A stretch of 54,942 nucleotides of DNA from an uncultured Eubacteriales bacterium. GTDB taxonomy: Bacteria; Bacillota; Clostridia; Lachnospirales; Bianqueaceae. The position numbers and the translations under genes were made by a program. Of this stretch, positions 7,657-16,557 are shown piece after piece. Each line of letters begins with the position of its first letter. The stretch's first letter is position 1. The stretch is from positions 1-54,942 of the forward strand of contig CADBPG010000086.1 of assembly GCA_902796435.1 (NCBI GenBank). Reading direction: 5' to 3'. The notes beneath the pieces are model-generated. The model was not told the origin of the DNA, did no database searches, and worked only from the letters and a program-made list of their open reading frames with translations.

Positions 7657-8343
7657 ATGCACAATATATTGATCTGTGATGATGAAAAAGATATCGTCGA
7701 AGCTTTAAAGATCTACTTAAAAGATCCTGAATATACTCTGTTTGCTGCGTATGATGGAGAGCAGGCCCTGGAGATCATCGGAAAAGAAGAGATCCATCTG
7801 GTTCTGATGGACATCATGATGCCGAAGATGGACGGGATCACCGCCATGACAAAGATCCGGGAGCAGAGCAATGTGCCGGTCATCTTCCTTACGGCTAAGG
7901 GCGAGGACAGTGACAAGATCCTGGGCCTTACCATTGGCGCGGACGACTACATCACCAAGCCCTTCAACCCGCTGGAGGTGGTGGCGCGTGTCCGGTCCCA
8001 GCTGCGCAGATACCGGGTCCTGGGCAACGACAATCAAACCAAGGACCGGTACCGGATCGGCGGGATCGAAATGGACGACCGAGGCAAGCAGGTCTTCCTG
8101 GATGGGGAAATGGTGGCGCTGACGCCCAAAGAATACGAGATCTTAAAGTTCCTGATGCAGCATCCGGGCAAGGTCTTCCCGCCGACCCAGATCTATCAGG
8201 AGGTCTGGAAGGAAATGCCTCTGGGCAGCGACAACACGGTCGCTGTGCACATCCGCCATCTGCGGGAAAAACTGGAGTATGATCCGGCGGAGCCCAGGTA
8301 TATCAAAGTGGTGTTCGGCCAGGGCTACAAGATCGAGGAGTGA
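7657..8343 (+). CDS. OmpR/PhoB-family response regulator (VanR-like)
   Basis: 228 residues. The receiver domain (1-118) has the acidic pocket ICDDEKD, the phosphoacceptor Asp in VLMDIMMPKMDG, the Thr in FLTAKGED and the Lys in DDYITKPFNPLEVVARV. The C-terminal winged helix (about 130-226) shows LTPKEYEILKFLMQHPGKVF, DNTVAVHIRHLREKLE and the closing YIKVVFGQGYKIE. AAGGAGGGC at 7645-7653 fixes the start at 7657, not the earlier ATG that lies within the promoter. It overlaps operonically with the kinase gene (8 bp apart). It controls transcription in response to that kinase; targets may include the divergent 3D wall protein, an inference from position. Confidence 0.95.
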   Translation: MHNILICDDEKDIVEALKIYLKDPEYTLFAAYDGEQALEIIGKEEIHLVLMDIMMPKMDGITAMTKIREQSNVPVIFLTAKGEDSDKILGLTIGADDYITKPFNPLEVVARVRSQLRRYRVLGNDNQTKDRYRIGGIEMDDRGKQVFLDGEMVALTPKEYEILKFLMQHPGKVFPPTQIYQEVWKEMPLGSDNTVAVHIRHLREKLEYDPAEPRYIKVVFGQGYKIEE

Positions 8344-8350
8344 GCATGAG

Positions 8351-10246
8351 ATGAAGCAATTAGGACGTACTATATTTGGAAAGACGCTCCTGTTCCTCAT
8401 CACGGTCATCCTGCTCTGCGTCGGTCTGTTTGCTGCGCATCTGACGATGAAACTGAATGAAGAAGGCCTGTACGAGGAGCGGGATACCGGTACCCTGCTG
8501 CGGGCCAAGGTCTGGGAGTCGGACGACGAGTATCTCGTGGATGCCAGCTGGCAGGTCATGAGTGAGGTGCTGCAGGAAGTGCAGTCGAGTACCGAGGTCG
8601 TCAGGTATCCTACAGACAGCTTTCCGGTCTGCTTCAGGATCCTGGATGAAGCGGGCAACATAGTCGCTACTACGGAACAATATAATACCAGTGGGGGTGC
8701 TACGGAAGTCCATGATTTCTGGTATGGGATCCTGAAGAACGGGGATCCTTCGACCCCCGGGGATTCCTTTTATGTAGTCTATGCCAAGGATGACATGGAA
8801 GCTTATGACGCTTTTTATTATGTAGACTGCTATTCTCTGGAGGAGCCGCCGCGTTCTGTTGAGGATCGGATCACACTGTGGTTCTATAAAAACAGTATCA
8901 AGATCCCCATCTTTTCGATCGTGTCTGTGCTTGCGGGCATCTTGATGCTTGTGTGGCTGCTCTGTGTTTCCGGCCGGAGACCTTATACAGAGGACGTGGT
9001 CCCCGGAGCGCTGCATCCGGTACCTTACGATGTGTTGACGGCGGCCGGGATCCTGATCATCGTATTTGTTTATGAGATCGGTATAAGATTCTTCATCAGA
9101 CCGCTTTTATCGGGACTGATGCTGTTTCTGGTAGTAGCCCTGTTTGTGGGCAATGCCATGAGCCTGGCCTGCAGAATCAAACGGAGAGAACTGGTACGGC
9201 AGACCTTGCTCTACAAGGTGGGGTCCTGGCTGGGTGATCTGGTACATGGGCTGCCCCTCGTTGGAAAATTCCTTTTGACCATCGGATTATTTGCTGGACT
9301 GGATCTTGGCATCACCTGGCTGCTGCGCGTGCTGACAGATGCCAATCTGCTCTATTGGCTGGTGAAGCATATCTTCCTAGTCCCGGTCCTGCTGTGGACC
9401 ATCATCTGCTTCAAAAAGCTGCAGAAGGGCAGTACCCATCTGGCCTCGGGAGATCTGGAGTATCATATCGATACCCGCAGAATGCCCTACGATCTGAAAG
9501 AAATGGGCGAGAATCTGAATGGTTTTGCGCAGGGCATGAGTTCTGCGGTAGACCGGCAGGTGCGCAGTGAACGGATGAAGACAGAGCTTTTGACCAACGT
9601 TTCTCATGATATCAAAACACCGTTGACATCCATCATCAATTACGCGGACCTGATCAGCAAAGAGGGGGCAGCCAATGAAAACATCCGGCAATACGCGGAG
9701 GTCCTGACAAGGCAGTCCGCCCGGCTGAAACGGCTCCTGGAGGACCTGGTGGAGGCGTCCAAGGCATCCACAGGCAATCTGGAGATCATCCCGGAGCTTT
9801 GCAATACAGCGGTCCTCCTGCAGCAGGCAGCCGGTGAATATGAGGAGCGCATGGAAAGCTTAGGCCTGCGTCAGGTTCTGGAACTGCCGGAGCAGGAGAT
9901 CCTGATCATGGCGGATGGACGCCGCATGTGGCGGATCTTCGACAACTTAATGAACAACATCTGCAAATACGCGATGCCGCAGACCCGGGTATATATCCGG
10001 CTGGAACGGCAGGGTGATTCCTGCGTGATGAGTTTTTCCAATGTTTCCCGGGATCCGCTGAACGTCGATGAAGAGGAACTGATGGAGCGTTTCGTGCGCG
10101 GTGACCGTTCCCGTAACGCGGAGGGCAGCGGCCTGGGCCTTTCCATCGCCCGCAGTCTGGCGGAGCTGCAGAAGGGCAAGCTGGAGATCCGCATCGACGG
10201 GGATCTGTTCAAGGCGGTGCTGACTTTCCCCATAGCGGAAGCCTGA
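8351..10246 (+). CDS. Multi-pass membrane sensor histidine kinase (VanS-like)
   Basis: 631 residues. One N-terminal membrane segment (about 10-31), an extracytoplasmic domain of about 145 residues, then a block of hydrophobic segments (about 182-206, 230-250, 253-270, 306-325, 340-363), a HAMP-like linker, and the HisKA/HATPase unit. Key motifs: H-box NVSHDIKTPLTSIINYADLI (His 419), N-box DNLMNNICKYA (about 531-541), G-box GSGLGLSIARSL (about 592). Partner of the response regulator upstream; it should phosphorylate it at the membrane. The start at 8351 follows GAGGAG of the regulator's 3' end. Several-helix sensors of this type with an external domain are common in Lachnospiraceae; the ligand cannot be read from sequence. 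Confidence 0.93.
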   Translation: MKQLGRTIFGKTLLFLITVILLCVGLFAAHLTMKLNEEGLYEERDTGTLLRAKVWESDDEYLVDASWQVMSEVLQEVQSSTEVVRYPTDSFPVCFRILDEAGNIVATTEQYNTSGGATEVHDFWYGILKNGDPSTPGDSFYVVYAKDDMEAYDAFYYVDCYSLEEPPRSVEDRITLWFYKNSIKIPIFSIVSVLAGILMLVWLLCVSGRRPYTEDVVPGALHPVPYDVLTAAGILIIVFVYEIGIRFFIRPLLSGLMLFLVVALFVGNAMSLACRIKRRELVRQTLLYKVGSWLGDLVHGLPLVGKFLLTIGLFAGLDLGITWLLRVLTDANLLYWLVKHIFLVPVLLWTIICFKKLQKGSTHLASGDLEYHIDTRRMPYDLKEMGENLNGFAQGMSSAVDRQVRSERMKTELLTNVSHDIKTPLTSIINYADLISKEGAANENIRQYAEVLTRQSARLKRLLEDLVEASKASTGNLEIIPELCNTAVLLQQAAGEYEERMESLGLRQVLELPEQEILIMADGRRMWRIFDNLMNNICKYAMPQTRVYIRLERQGDSCVMSFSNVSRDPLNVDEEELMERFVRGDRSRNAEGSGLGLSIARSLAELQKGKLEIRIDGDLFKAVLTFPIAEA

Positions 10247-10275
10247 AATGTCGTCGCCTTAGGCTTTGTTTCTTT
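10239..10275 (+). terminator. Weak possible terminator after the kinase gene
   Basis: AAGCCT (10239-10244) can pair with AGGCTT (10261-10266) around a 16-nt loop, followed by TTGTTTCTTTT. Short stem overlapping the stop codon; low confidence. Confidence 0.3.
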
Positions 10276-10277
10276 TG

Positions 10278-10306
10278 TTGATTTTTCCAGCGTTGGATGA
10301 TATAAT
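10278..10306 (+). promoter_or_regulatory. Promoter of the pyrH-to-polC operon
   Basis: TTGATT (10278-10283), 17 bp, TATAAT (10301-10306), with an extended -10 TG at 10298-10299. The same -35 context (TTGATTTTTCC) as the rpsB promoter, fitting growth-linked coexpression. Confidence 0.88.
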
Positions 10307-10346
10307 GAACCCAAATGTTCAGAGACGCAAAAAGGGAGGATCTCAA

Positions 10347-11042
10347 ATGTACAAACGAGTCCTGTTAAAACTCAGTGGTGAAGCGCTTGCCGGCGCTTCC
10401 GGCATGGGCCTGGACCTGGAAACCACGCGTAAAGTGGCGGAGCAGGTCAAAGAAGCACACGAGCTCGGTATCCAGATCGGCATCGTGATCGGCGGCGGCA
10501 ACTGGTGGCGCGGCCGCAGCTCCGAGGGTATCGACCGCGTAAAGGCGGATCAGATCGGCATGCTGGCCACTGTTATGAACTGCCTCTATGTATCGGAGGT
10601 ATTCCGTACGCTGGGTATGGACACATCCGTGTATGTGCCCTATCCGATCGGCCTGTATACGGAAGTCTTCAGTAAGGACAAGGCGGTCCGTGATCTGGAA
10701 CAGGGCAAGATCGTATTCTTTGCGGGCGGCAGCGGCCATCCCTTCTTCTCCACCGATATGGCAACAGCCCTGCGGGCGGCGGAGACCGATTGTGACGTGG
10801 TGCTGATGGCAAAGAGTGTCGATGGTGTGTACGATGATGATCCTGCGATCAACCCGCATGCGAAAAAGTATGATTCCATGACCTATCAGGAGATCCTGGA
10901 CAAGCAGTTGAAGGTCATCGACCTGTCCGCGGCCATCCTGCTCATGGAAAGAAAGATCCCGTCCAAGCTCTTCGCGCTGAAGGAAGAGGGCGGCATCATC
11001 CGGGTGTTCCAGGGCGCGTCTGTGGGAACGACGATCGAATAA
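10347..11042 (+). CDS. pyrH: Uridylate kinase (UMP kinase)
   Basis: 231 residues. Hexameric amino-acid-kinase-fold enzyme that makes UDP from UMP with ATP. Visible motifs: RVLLKLSGEAL, IGGGNWWRGRSS, the UMP-binding and regulatory block, FAGGSGHPFFSTDMATALRA and KSVDGVYDDDPA. GGGAGGA at 10334-10340 and the family's usual beginning (MYKRVLLKLSGEAL) place the start at 10347; the in-frame extension to 10266 covers the promoter. First gene of a long operon, followed by frr after 28 bp as in most bacteria. Confidence 0.97.
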   Translation: MYKRVLLKLSGEALAGASGMGLDLETTRKVAEQVKEAHELGIQIGIVIGGGNWWRGRSSEGIDRVKADQIGMLATVMNCLYVSEVFRTLGMDTSVYVPYPIGLYTEVFSKDKAVRDLEQGKIVFFAGGSGHPFFSTDMATALRAAETDCDVVLMAKSVDGVYDDDPAINPHAKKYDSMTYQEILDKQLKVIDLSAAILLMERKIPSKLFALKEEGGIIRVFQGASVGTTIE

Positions 11043-11070
11043 AAATAAAAGCCGAGGAGGGACTTACATC

Positions 11071-11631
11071 ATGGCAACAAGCAAACACCTTACATCATGT
11101 GAAGACAGATTCAACAAATGCCTGGCCAATCTGGACAGTGAGCTGAACACCATCCGTGTCGGCCGCGCCAATCCGCATGTCCTGGATCGTGTTACCGTGG
11201 ATTATTACGGAACACCTACACCGTTGCAGCAGGTCGGCAATATTACCGTGCCGGAAGCCCGCCTTCTGGTGATCCAGCCTTGGGACGCGAGCCTCATCAC
11301 CCCCATCTGCAAGGCCATCCAGATGTCCGACGTCGGCATCAACCCCAGTACCGATGGCAAGGTCATCCGCCTGCCGTTCCCGGAACTGACGGAAGAGAAG
11401 CGTAAAGAGACCAGTAAAGAAGTCAAGCAGAAGGGCGAAGGCGCCAAGGTCGCCATCCGTAATGTCCGCCGCGATGGTATGGACCAGCTGAAGAAGCTCA
11501 AGAAGGATTCCACCATCACCGAAGACGAGCAGAAGGATCTGGAGACCGAGCTGCAGAAGCTGACCGACGATTTCATCTCCAAGGTGGACAAGCGGGTCGA
11601 GCAGAAGACCAAAGAGGTCATGTCCGTCTGA
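11071..11631 (+). CDS. frr: Ribosome recycling factor
   Basis: 186 residues, standard size. It splits post-termination ribosomes together with EF-G. Characteristic blocks: NTIRVGRANPHVLDRVTVDY, YYGTPTPLQQVGNI, ITPICKAIQMSDVGINPSTD, RLPFPELTEEKRKE and the C-terminal helix IRNVRRDGMDQLKKL. GAGGAGGG lies 8 nt before the ATG. Between pyrH and uppS in the conserved order. Confidence 0.97.
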   Translation: MATSKHLTSCEDRFNKCLANLDSELNTIRVGRANPHVLDRVTVDYYGTPTPLQQVGNITVPEARLLVIQPWDASLITPICKAIQMSDVGINPSTDGKVIRLPFPELTEEKRKETSKEVKQKGEGAKVAIRNVRRDGMDQLKKLKKDSTITEDEQKDLETELQKLTDDFISKVDKRVEQKTKEVMSV

Positions 11632-11667
11632 TCTTAAAGACATAAAGAAAACAAATGCAATGTACGG

Positions 11668-11693
11668 GGCCGTTTCTTACGGAAGCGGCCTTT
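11668..11693 (+). terminator. Stem-loop between frr and uppS, possible attenuator
   Basis: GGCCGTTTC, 5-nt loop, GAAGCGGCC: nine pairs including one G-U, followed by only three U. It may reduce transcription into the lipid genes or mark an RNA-processing point; too short a U tract for a strong terminator. Confidence 0.4.
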
Positions 11694-11722
11694 CGTGTGC
11701 CTTGCGGCAGGAGACATATACT

Positions 11723-12445
11723 ATGACATTCGAAGATCTGCGTCCGGAACAAATCCCCCAGCATGTGGCGATCATCCTGGACGGAAACGGCAGATGGGCC
11801 AAGGCCAATGGCAAGCTGCGCAGCCAGGGCCACAAGGCCGGGGCCGACAATGTAGAAACCATCAACGACGCGCTTACGGAAATGGGGGCGAAGTATCTTA
11901 CGGTCTACGCCTTTTCCACGGAAAACTGGAAGCGGACCGAGGACGAGGTATCCTATCTCATGTCCTTGATGAAGCGCTATCTGATCCGCAATAAAAAAGA
12001 CGCCATTGAACGCCGGACAAGGATCCGTGTTATCGGCGACAAGGAGCGGCTCGCGCCGGATCTGCAGGAGCTGATCCGGGAGGTCGAGGCGGATACGGCC
12101 TATCTGGACCGGTTCAACCTGACCTTCGCCATCAATTACGGTGGCCGGGACGAGATCGTCCGGGCGGTGCGGCATATTGCGGAAGAAGCAGCCTCTGGCC
12201 GCCTGGCCCCTGAATCGATCGATGAAGCGCTGTTTGCGTCCTATCTGGATACGGCAGATCTTCCGGATCCGGATCTTCTGATCCGCACCAGCGGGGAAGA
12301 GCGGATCAGCAATTTCCTGCCCTGGCAGATCGCCTACAGTGAAATGTATTTCACCCCGGTCTACTGGCCGGACTTTACCATCGAAGAACTGAAAAAAGCG
12401 ATCCTTTCCTATGCGGGACGGGAACGGCGGTTTGGAGGCAGATGA
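11723..12445 (+). CDS. uppS: Undecaprenyl diphosphate synthase
   Basis: 240 residues. cis-Prenyltransferase making the C55 carrier lipid for peptidoglycan and other wall polymers from FPP and IPP. Motifs: AIILDGNGRWAKANG (catalytic Asp), GHKAGADNV, YAFSTENWKRTEDEV, FAINYGGRDEIV, LIRTSGEERISNFLPWQIAY (Arg residues for IPP binding). CAGGAGA at 11706-11712 sets the start at 11723, giving the normal length; the longer reading includes the frr stem-loop. The stop is one base from the cdsA start. Confidence 0.96.
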   Translation: MTFEDLRPEQIPQHVAIILDGNGRWAKANGKLRSQGHKAGADNVETINDALTEMGAKYLTVYAFSTENWKRTEDEVSYLMSLMKRYLIRNKKDAIERRTRIRVIGDKERLAPDLQELIREVEADTAYLDRFNLTFAINYGGRDEIVRAVRHIAEEAASGRLAPESIDEALFASYLDTADLPDPDLLIRTSGEERISNFLPWQIAYSEMYFTPVYWPDFTIEELKKAILSYAGRERRFGGR

Positions 12446-12446
12446 T

Positions 12447-13259
12447 ATGTTGACACGTACGATCAGTGGTTTCTTTCTTATCGTGATCCTGTTCGCCCTG
12501 TTGTACTTCGGCGGATATGTGCTTCTGGCGGCGCTGCTTGTGTGCAGCCTGATCGGCCTCTATGAATACCACAAGGCGATCTCTGCCGCGCACAAGCCCT
12601 TTGTCTGGCTCAGCTACCTGGCCTGTATGGCCTATTATGCGCTGTTGTTCCTACGTCCCGGCGCCGTGGTCGAGGAGCCCTATGGCTTCCTTTTCCTGAT
12701 CCTGTATTTCCTGGTGCTGATGATCGCCGCCGTATTTACCTATCCGGAACGCCGTTTTGAGGACGCCTTCCTGACCTTCTGCGGCACTGTCTACGTGGCG
12801 GTCCTGTTTTCCTTCCTCTTCTTCGTGCGTTCCAGGGACAATGGCTTCTATTACACCTGGTTCATCTTCTGGGCGGCCTGGGGCAGTGATACCTTTGCCT
12901 ATCTGTGCGGCAGAGCATTCGGCAAGCATAAGCTGGTGCCGAAGCTCAGCCCGAACAAGACCGTGGAAGGCGCGGTCGGCGGAGTGCTCGGCGCGACGGT
13001 GCTCTGCGTGGTCTATGGACTGCTGGTCCGTGACCATCTGGGCCTGGATACCGCGAAAACACTGCTGCTTACCATCCCTGTGGGTCTGTGCGGCGCGGTG
13101 CTCGGCCAGACGGGCGACCTGTTTTCCTCTGCCATCAAACGGTTTATGGACATCAAGGACTTTGGACATCTGATCCCCGGTCATGGCGGGATCCTGGACC
13201 GTTTCGACAGTATCTTACTGTCCGGTACGGTGGTGGCAGTTGTCCTGATGCTGATCTGA
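12447..13259 (+). CDS. cdsA: Phosphatidate cytidylyltransferase
   Basis: 270 residues, polytopic (about eight hydrophobic segments). It makes CDP-diacylglycerol from CTP and phosphatidate, the branch point of phospholipid synthesis. The family signature is in the C-terminal part: LSPNKTVEGAVGG, then SAIKRFMDIKDFGHLIPGHG and GILDRFDS. GGAGG (12434-12438) lies inside the uppS end, and the ATG follows the uppS TGA by one base, so the two are translationally coupled. Confidence 0.95.
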   Translation: MLTRTISGFFLIVILFALLYFGGYVLLAALLVCSLIGLYEYHKAISAAHKPFVWLSYLACMAYYALLFLRPGAVVEEPYGFLFLILYFLVLMIAAVFTYPERRFEDAFLTFCGTVYVAVLFSFLFFVRSRDNGFYYTWFIFWAAWGSDTFAYLCGRAFGKHKLVPKLSPNKTVEGAVGGVLGATVLCVVYGLLVRDHLGLDTAKTLLLTIPVGLCGAVLGQTGDLFSSAIKRFMDIKDFGHLIPGHGGILDRFDSILLSGTVVAVVLMLI

Positions 13260-13269
13260 GGATACATTT

Positions 13270-14403
13270 ATGAGACATATCGTACTTTTAGGATCCACCG
13301 GATCCATTGGAACGCAGACGCTGGACGTGCTCCGGCATCAGCCGGGCTGCGCCTGTGTGGAAGCACTGGCTGCCGGCGGCCACAGGCTGGATCTGCTGGA
13401 GCAGCAGACAAGAGAGTTCCATCCCCAGCTGGTCGCGGTCTATGAGGAAACGGCCGCCAGGGATCTGAGTATCCGCCTTAAAGACATGGACGTCCGGGTC
13501 GTTTCCGGTATGGAAGGCCTCCTGGGGGCAGTGGCCCTGGAGTCAGCAGACATGGTCGTGACCGCCATGGTGGGCATGATCGGTCTGGAGCCCACGGTGG
13601 AGGCGATCCGGCGTCATAAAACCATCGCCCTGGCCAACAAGGAGACCTTGGTCTGCGCCGGTGCTTTGATCATGCAGATGGCGCGGGAAGAGGGCGTGCA
13701 GATCCTGCCGGTGGACAGTGAGCATTCTGCCATCTTCCAGTGTCTGGACGGCCGGGGACCGGAAACGGTACGGCGTATTCTTTTGACAGCTTCCGGTGGC
13801 CCCTTCCGTGGGTGGACCTGGGAGCAGTTGAAGGATGTACGGCCGGAGCAGGCGCTCAAGCATCCCAACTGGTCGATGGGGGCCAAGATCACCATCGATT
13901 CGGCGACCATGATGAACAAGGGCCTGGAGATGATCGAGGCCAAGTGGCTGTTCGATGTGCGGCCGGAGCAGATCCAGGTGGTGGTGCATCCCCAGAGCAT
14001 CGTGCATTCCGCGGTGGAGTTCACCAATGGTTCTGTCATCGCGCAGATGGGCGTGCCGGATATGCGGCTTCCGATCCAGGAAGCGCTGGAGTATCCGAAA
14101 CGAGGCGCTCTTACGGTGGAGCCTCTGGACCTGTTTGCCAAAAGCCCCTTGACCTTCGAGAAGCCGGATGAGGACGTGTTCCGTTCCATCCGCTTGGCAC
14201 GGGAGGCTTTGATCCGCGGCGGACTGTATCCCGCAGTCTTTAACGCGGCTAATGAAAAAGCTGTCGCGGCGTTTCTTGCCGGCAGCATCGGATTCACCGA
14301 TATCTTCCATCGGGTAGAGGCGGCGCTGGAGCGCTATGACGCCGTGGCCCACCCGCAGACATATACTTTAGAGGACGTGCTGGAGATCGGCCGTTCGCTG
14401 TAG
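13270..14403 (+). CDS. dxr: 1-deoxy-D-xylulose-5-phosphate reductoisomerase
   Basis: 377 residues, standard. Second step of the MEP isoprenoid pathway: NADPH-dependent conversion of DXP to MEP with a divalent metal. Motifs: GSTGSIGTQTLDVL (nucleotide binding), ALANKETLVCAG, LPVDSEHSAIFQCL (metal ligands Asp/Glu), LLTASGGPFRGW, HPNWSMGAKITIDSATMMNK and GLEMIEA. Ends immediately before rseP. With ispG two genes downstream this operon carries two MEP steps feeding UppS. Confidence 0.97.
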   Translation: MRHIVLLGSTGSIGTQTLDVLRHQPGCACVEALAAGGHRLDLLEQQTREFHPQLVAVYEETAARDLSIRLKDMDVRVVSGMEGLLGAVALESADMVVTAMVGMIGLEPTVEAIRRHKTIALANKETLVCAGALIMQMAREEGVQILPVDSEHSAIFQCLDGRGPETVRRILLTASGGPFRGWTWEQLKDVRPEQALKHPNWSMGAKITIDSATMMNKGLEMIEAKWLFDVRPEQIQVVVHPQSIVHSAVEFTNGSVIAQMGVPDMRLPIQEALEYPKRGALTVEPLDLFAKSPLTFEKPDEDVFRSIRLAREALIRGGLYPAVFNAANEKAVAAFLAGSIGFTDIFHRVEAALERYDAVAHPQTYTLEDVLEIGRSL

Positions 14404-14409
14404 AAGGGA

Positions 14410-15453
14410 CTGAGCATCATCAGTATCATCATTGCAATCCTGGTCTTTATGATCATCATCGTGGTCCATGAATGGGGCCACTTCATCGCCGCCCGCTTGT
14501 GCGGTGTTTATGTTGAAGAATTTGCTGTGGGCATGGGACCGAAGATCCTGGGCCGCACCTCCAAAAAAGGAACGCTGTACGCCTGGCGCCTGTTCCCCGT
14601 CGGCGGCTTCTGCCGCATGCGGGGTGAGGAAGAAGCTTCCACAGAAGCAGGGTCCTTCTCCGAAGCCAGCGTGTGGAGACGCATGGCCATCGTGGTCGCA
14701 GGTCCTTTGATGAACTTTGTGCTGGCCATGGCGTTGATGATGGCCTTCACCGGGGCCTACGGTTATATCGATACCCGGATCGAAAGCGTGGAGGCGGACT
14801 ATCCGGCCGCGGAAGCCGGCATCGAGGCGGGGGACCGGATCATTGCCGTCAACGGGCAGACTGTACATCTGTACACGAAATTCAGCTATGTCATGTCCCT
14901 CAATACCGGCGGTGACGTGCGTCTGACCGTCCGGACCCAGGAGGGGACCACGAAAGAAGTCGTTATCACCCCGAAACTGGACGAGGCTGAGGGGCGGTAC
15001 CGGCTGGGATTCGCCGTCGGCACCAATCGACATCCCCACTTGGGGCAGATCATCTCCCAGAGCTTCTGGAACCTGTGCTTTGACGTGGAACTGGTGGTAC
15101 GCAGCTTTGTCCAGCTCATCACTGGACAGGTGGGCATGCGGGAGGTCTCCGGACCGATCGGCATCGTCTCCGTCATTGGACAGAGTTATCGGGAGGGCAT
15201 TCAGGAAAGCATACTGGCCGCCCTCAGCAATGTGGGCAGCCTGGTCATCCTACTGTCTGTCAACCTGGGTGTGCTGAATCTTTTCCCGATCCCGGCGCTG
15301 GATGGCAGCCGGCTCGTGTTCCTGATCCTCGAGAAGATTCGGGGCAAGAAGTTGAATGAAAACGTTGAGAACGCGATCTATACCATCGGATTCCTGCTGC
15401 TGATGGGCCTGATGGTCCTGATTGCCATCAATGATATCCATAATTTACTGTGA
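14410..15453 (+). CDS. rseP: RseP/RasP-type site-2 zinc metalloprotease, non-AUG start
   Basis: About 347 residues. Intramembrane protease cutting anti-sigma factors and signal peptides. HEWGH zinc motif in the first membrane segment, PDZ domain (about residues 120-205, with EAGIEAGDRIIAVNGQ), and NLFPIPALDGSRL (third zinc ligand) in the C-terminal membrane region. The only early ATG (14449) would put HEWGH at residue 7, remove most of the first helix and has no ribosome site. The hydrophobic reading continues upstream through SIISIIIAILVF to codons just after AAGGGA (14404-14409), so initiation is probably at CTG 14410 or ATC 14416. The exact start is uncertain by a few codons. Confidence 0.88.
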   Translation: MSIISIIIAILVFMIIIVVHEWGHFIAARLCGVYVEEFAVGMGPKILGRTSKKGTLYAWRLFPVGGFCRMRGEEEASTEAGSFSEASVWRRMAIVVAGPLMNFVLAMALMMAFTGAYGYIDTRIESVEADYPAAEAGIEAGDRIIAVNGQTVHLYTKFSYVMSLNTGGDVRLTVRTQEGTTKEVVITPKLDEAEGRYRLGFAVGTNRHPHLGQIISQSFWNLCFDVELVVRSFVQLITGQVGMREVSGPIGIVSVIGQSYREGIQESILAALSNVGSLVILLSVNLGVLNLFPIPALDGSRLVFLILEKIRGKKLNENVENAIYTIGFLLLMGLMVLIAINDIHNLL

Positions 15454-15465
15454 GGGTTATAGTTC

Positions 15466-16557
15466 ATGTTTACGCATGAGGATACAAAACAAGTCAATAT
15501 CGGTGGCGTGCTGGTAGGCGGCGGTGCGCCGATCCGCATCCAGTCCATGACCAATACGCCCACGGGCGACGCCAAAGCGACCATCGACCAGATCCTGCGT
15601 CTGGAGGATGCCGGTTGTGAGATCGTGCGGTCCACGGTTCCGGATCTGGAAGCGGCGGAAAGTCTGCGGAAGATCCGCAGTGCGATCCACATCCCCCTGG
15701 TCGCCGATATCCATTTTGATTACCGCATGGCCATCGCGGCCATGGAGAACGGAGCGGACAAGATCCGGATCAACCCGGGCAATATCGGCTCCATCGAAAG
15801 GGTCCGGAAAGTGGTGGAAGTGGCGAAAGAGCGCCAGATCCCCATCCGGGTCGGCGTAAATGCCGGGTCTCTGGAAAAGGAACTCCTGGAAAAGTATGGG
15901 GGTCCCACCGCGGAGGCACTGGCGGAAAGTGCTCTGAAAAATGTGCGCCTGATCGAGGACCTGGGCTATGATCAGCTGGTGGTCTCCATGAAGGCATCGA
16001 ATATCCGGCTTTGCGCCGATGCCCACCGGCTGTTTGCCGAGAAGCGGCCCTATCCGCTGCATATCGGGATCACGGAGGCGGGCACCGTCCATGACGGCAC
16101 CATCAAGTCCGCCATGGGGCTGGGCATCCTTTTGTATGCCCGCCTGGGTGATACGCTGCGCGTCTCGTTGACGGGTGATCCGGTGGAGGAGATCTACGCG
16201 GCTCGTAAGATCCTGACATTCTCAGGCGAGCGGCGCTTTGGCGTGGAACTGATCTCCTGCCCGACTTGCGGCCGTACGCAGATCGATCTGATCGGCCTGG
16301 CGGGCCGGGTGGAAAAGGCCCTGCAGGGCATCGACCGGCCGATGAAGGTGGCTGTTATGGGCTGCGTGGTCAATGGCCCGGGAGAAGCCCGGGAGGCAGA
16401 CTACGGCATCGCCGGAGGCCAGGGCGAAGGCCTGTTGTTCAAAAAGGGTAAGGTCCTCAGGAAGGTTCCGGAGGATCAGTTGCTGGATGCGCTGCTGGAT
16501 CTGATCCGGCAGGAAGAAGGAGGTACGCATGGAGGGAGTGCAGCGGACACTCTTTGA
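15466..16557 (+). CDS. ispG: 4-hydroxy-3-methylbut-2-enyl diphosphate synthase (flavodoxin or ferredoxin)
   Basis: 363 residues. [4Fe-4S] enzyme of the MEP pathway converting MEcPP to HMBPP. TIM-barrel part: IRIQSMTNTPTGDAKAT, LVADIHFDYRMAI, KIRINPGNIGS, RVGVNAGSLEKELL. Cluster-binding C-terminal part: LISCPTCGRTQIDL and VAVMGCVVNGPGEA, giving the three cysteines. The 3' end overlaps polC by 29 bp, with the polC ribosome site (AAGGAGGT) inside it. Confidence 0.96.
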   Translation: MFTHEDTKQVNIGGVLVGGGAPIRIQSMTNTPTGDAKATIDQILRLEDAGCEIVRSTVPDLEAAESLRKIRSAIHIPLVADIHFDYRMAIAAMENGADKIRINPGNIGSIERVRKVVEVAKERQIPIRVGVNAGSLEKELLEKYGGPTAEALAESALKNVRLIEDLGYDQLVVSMKASNIRLCADAHRLFAEKRPYPLHIGITEAGTVHDGTIKSAMGLGILLYARLGDTLRVSLTGDPVEEIYAARKILTFSGERRFGVELISCPTCGRTQIDLIGLAGRVEKALQGIDRPMKVAVMGCVVNGPGEAREADYGIAGGQGEGLLFKKGKVLRKVPEDQLLDALLDLIRQEEGGTHGGSAADTL

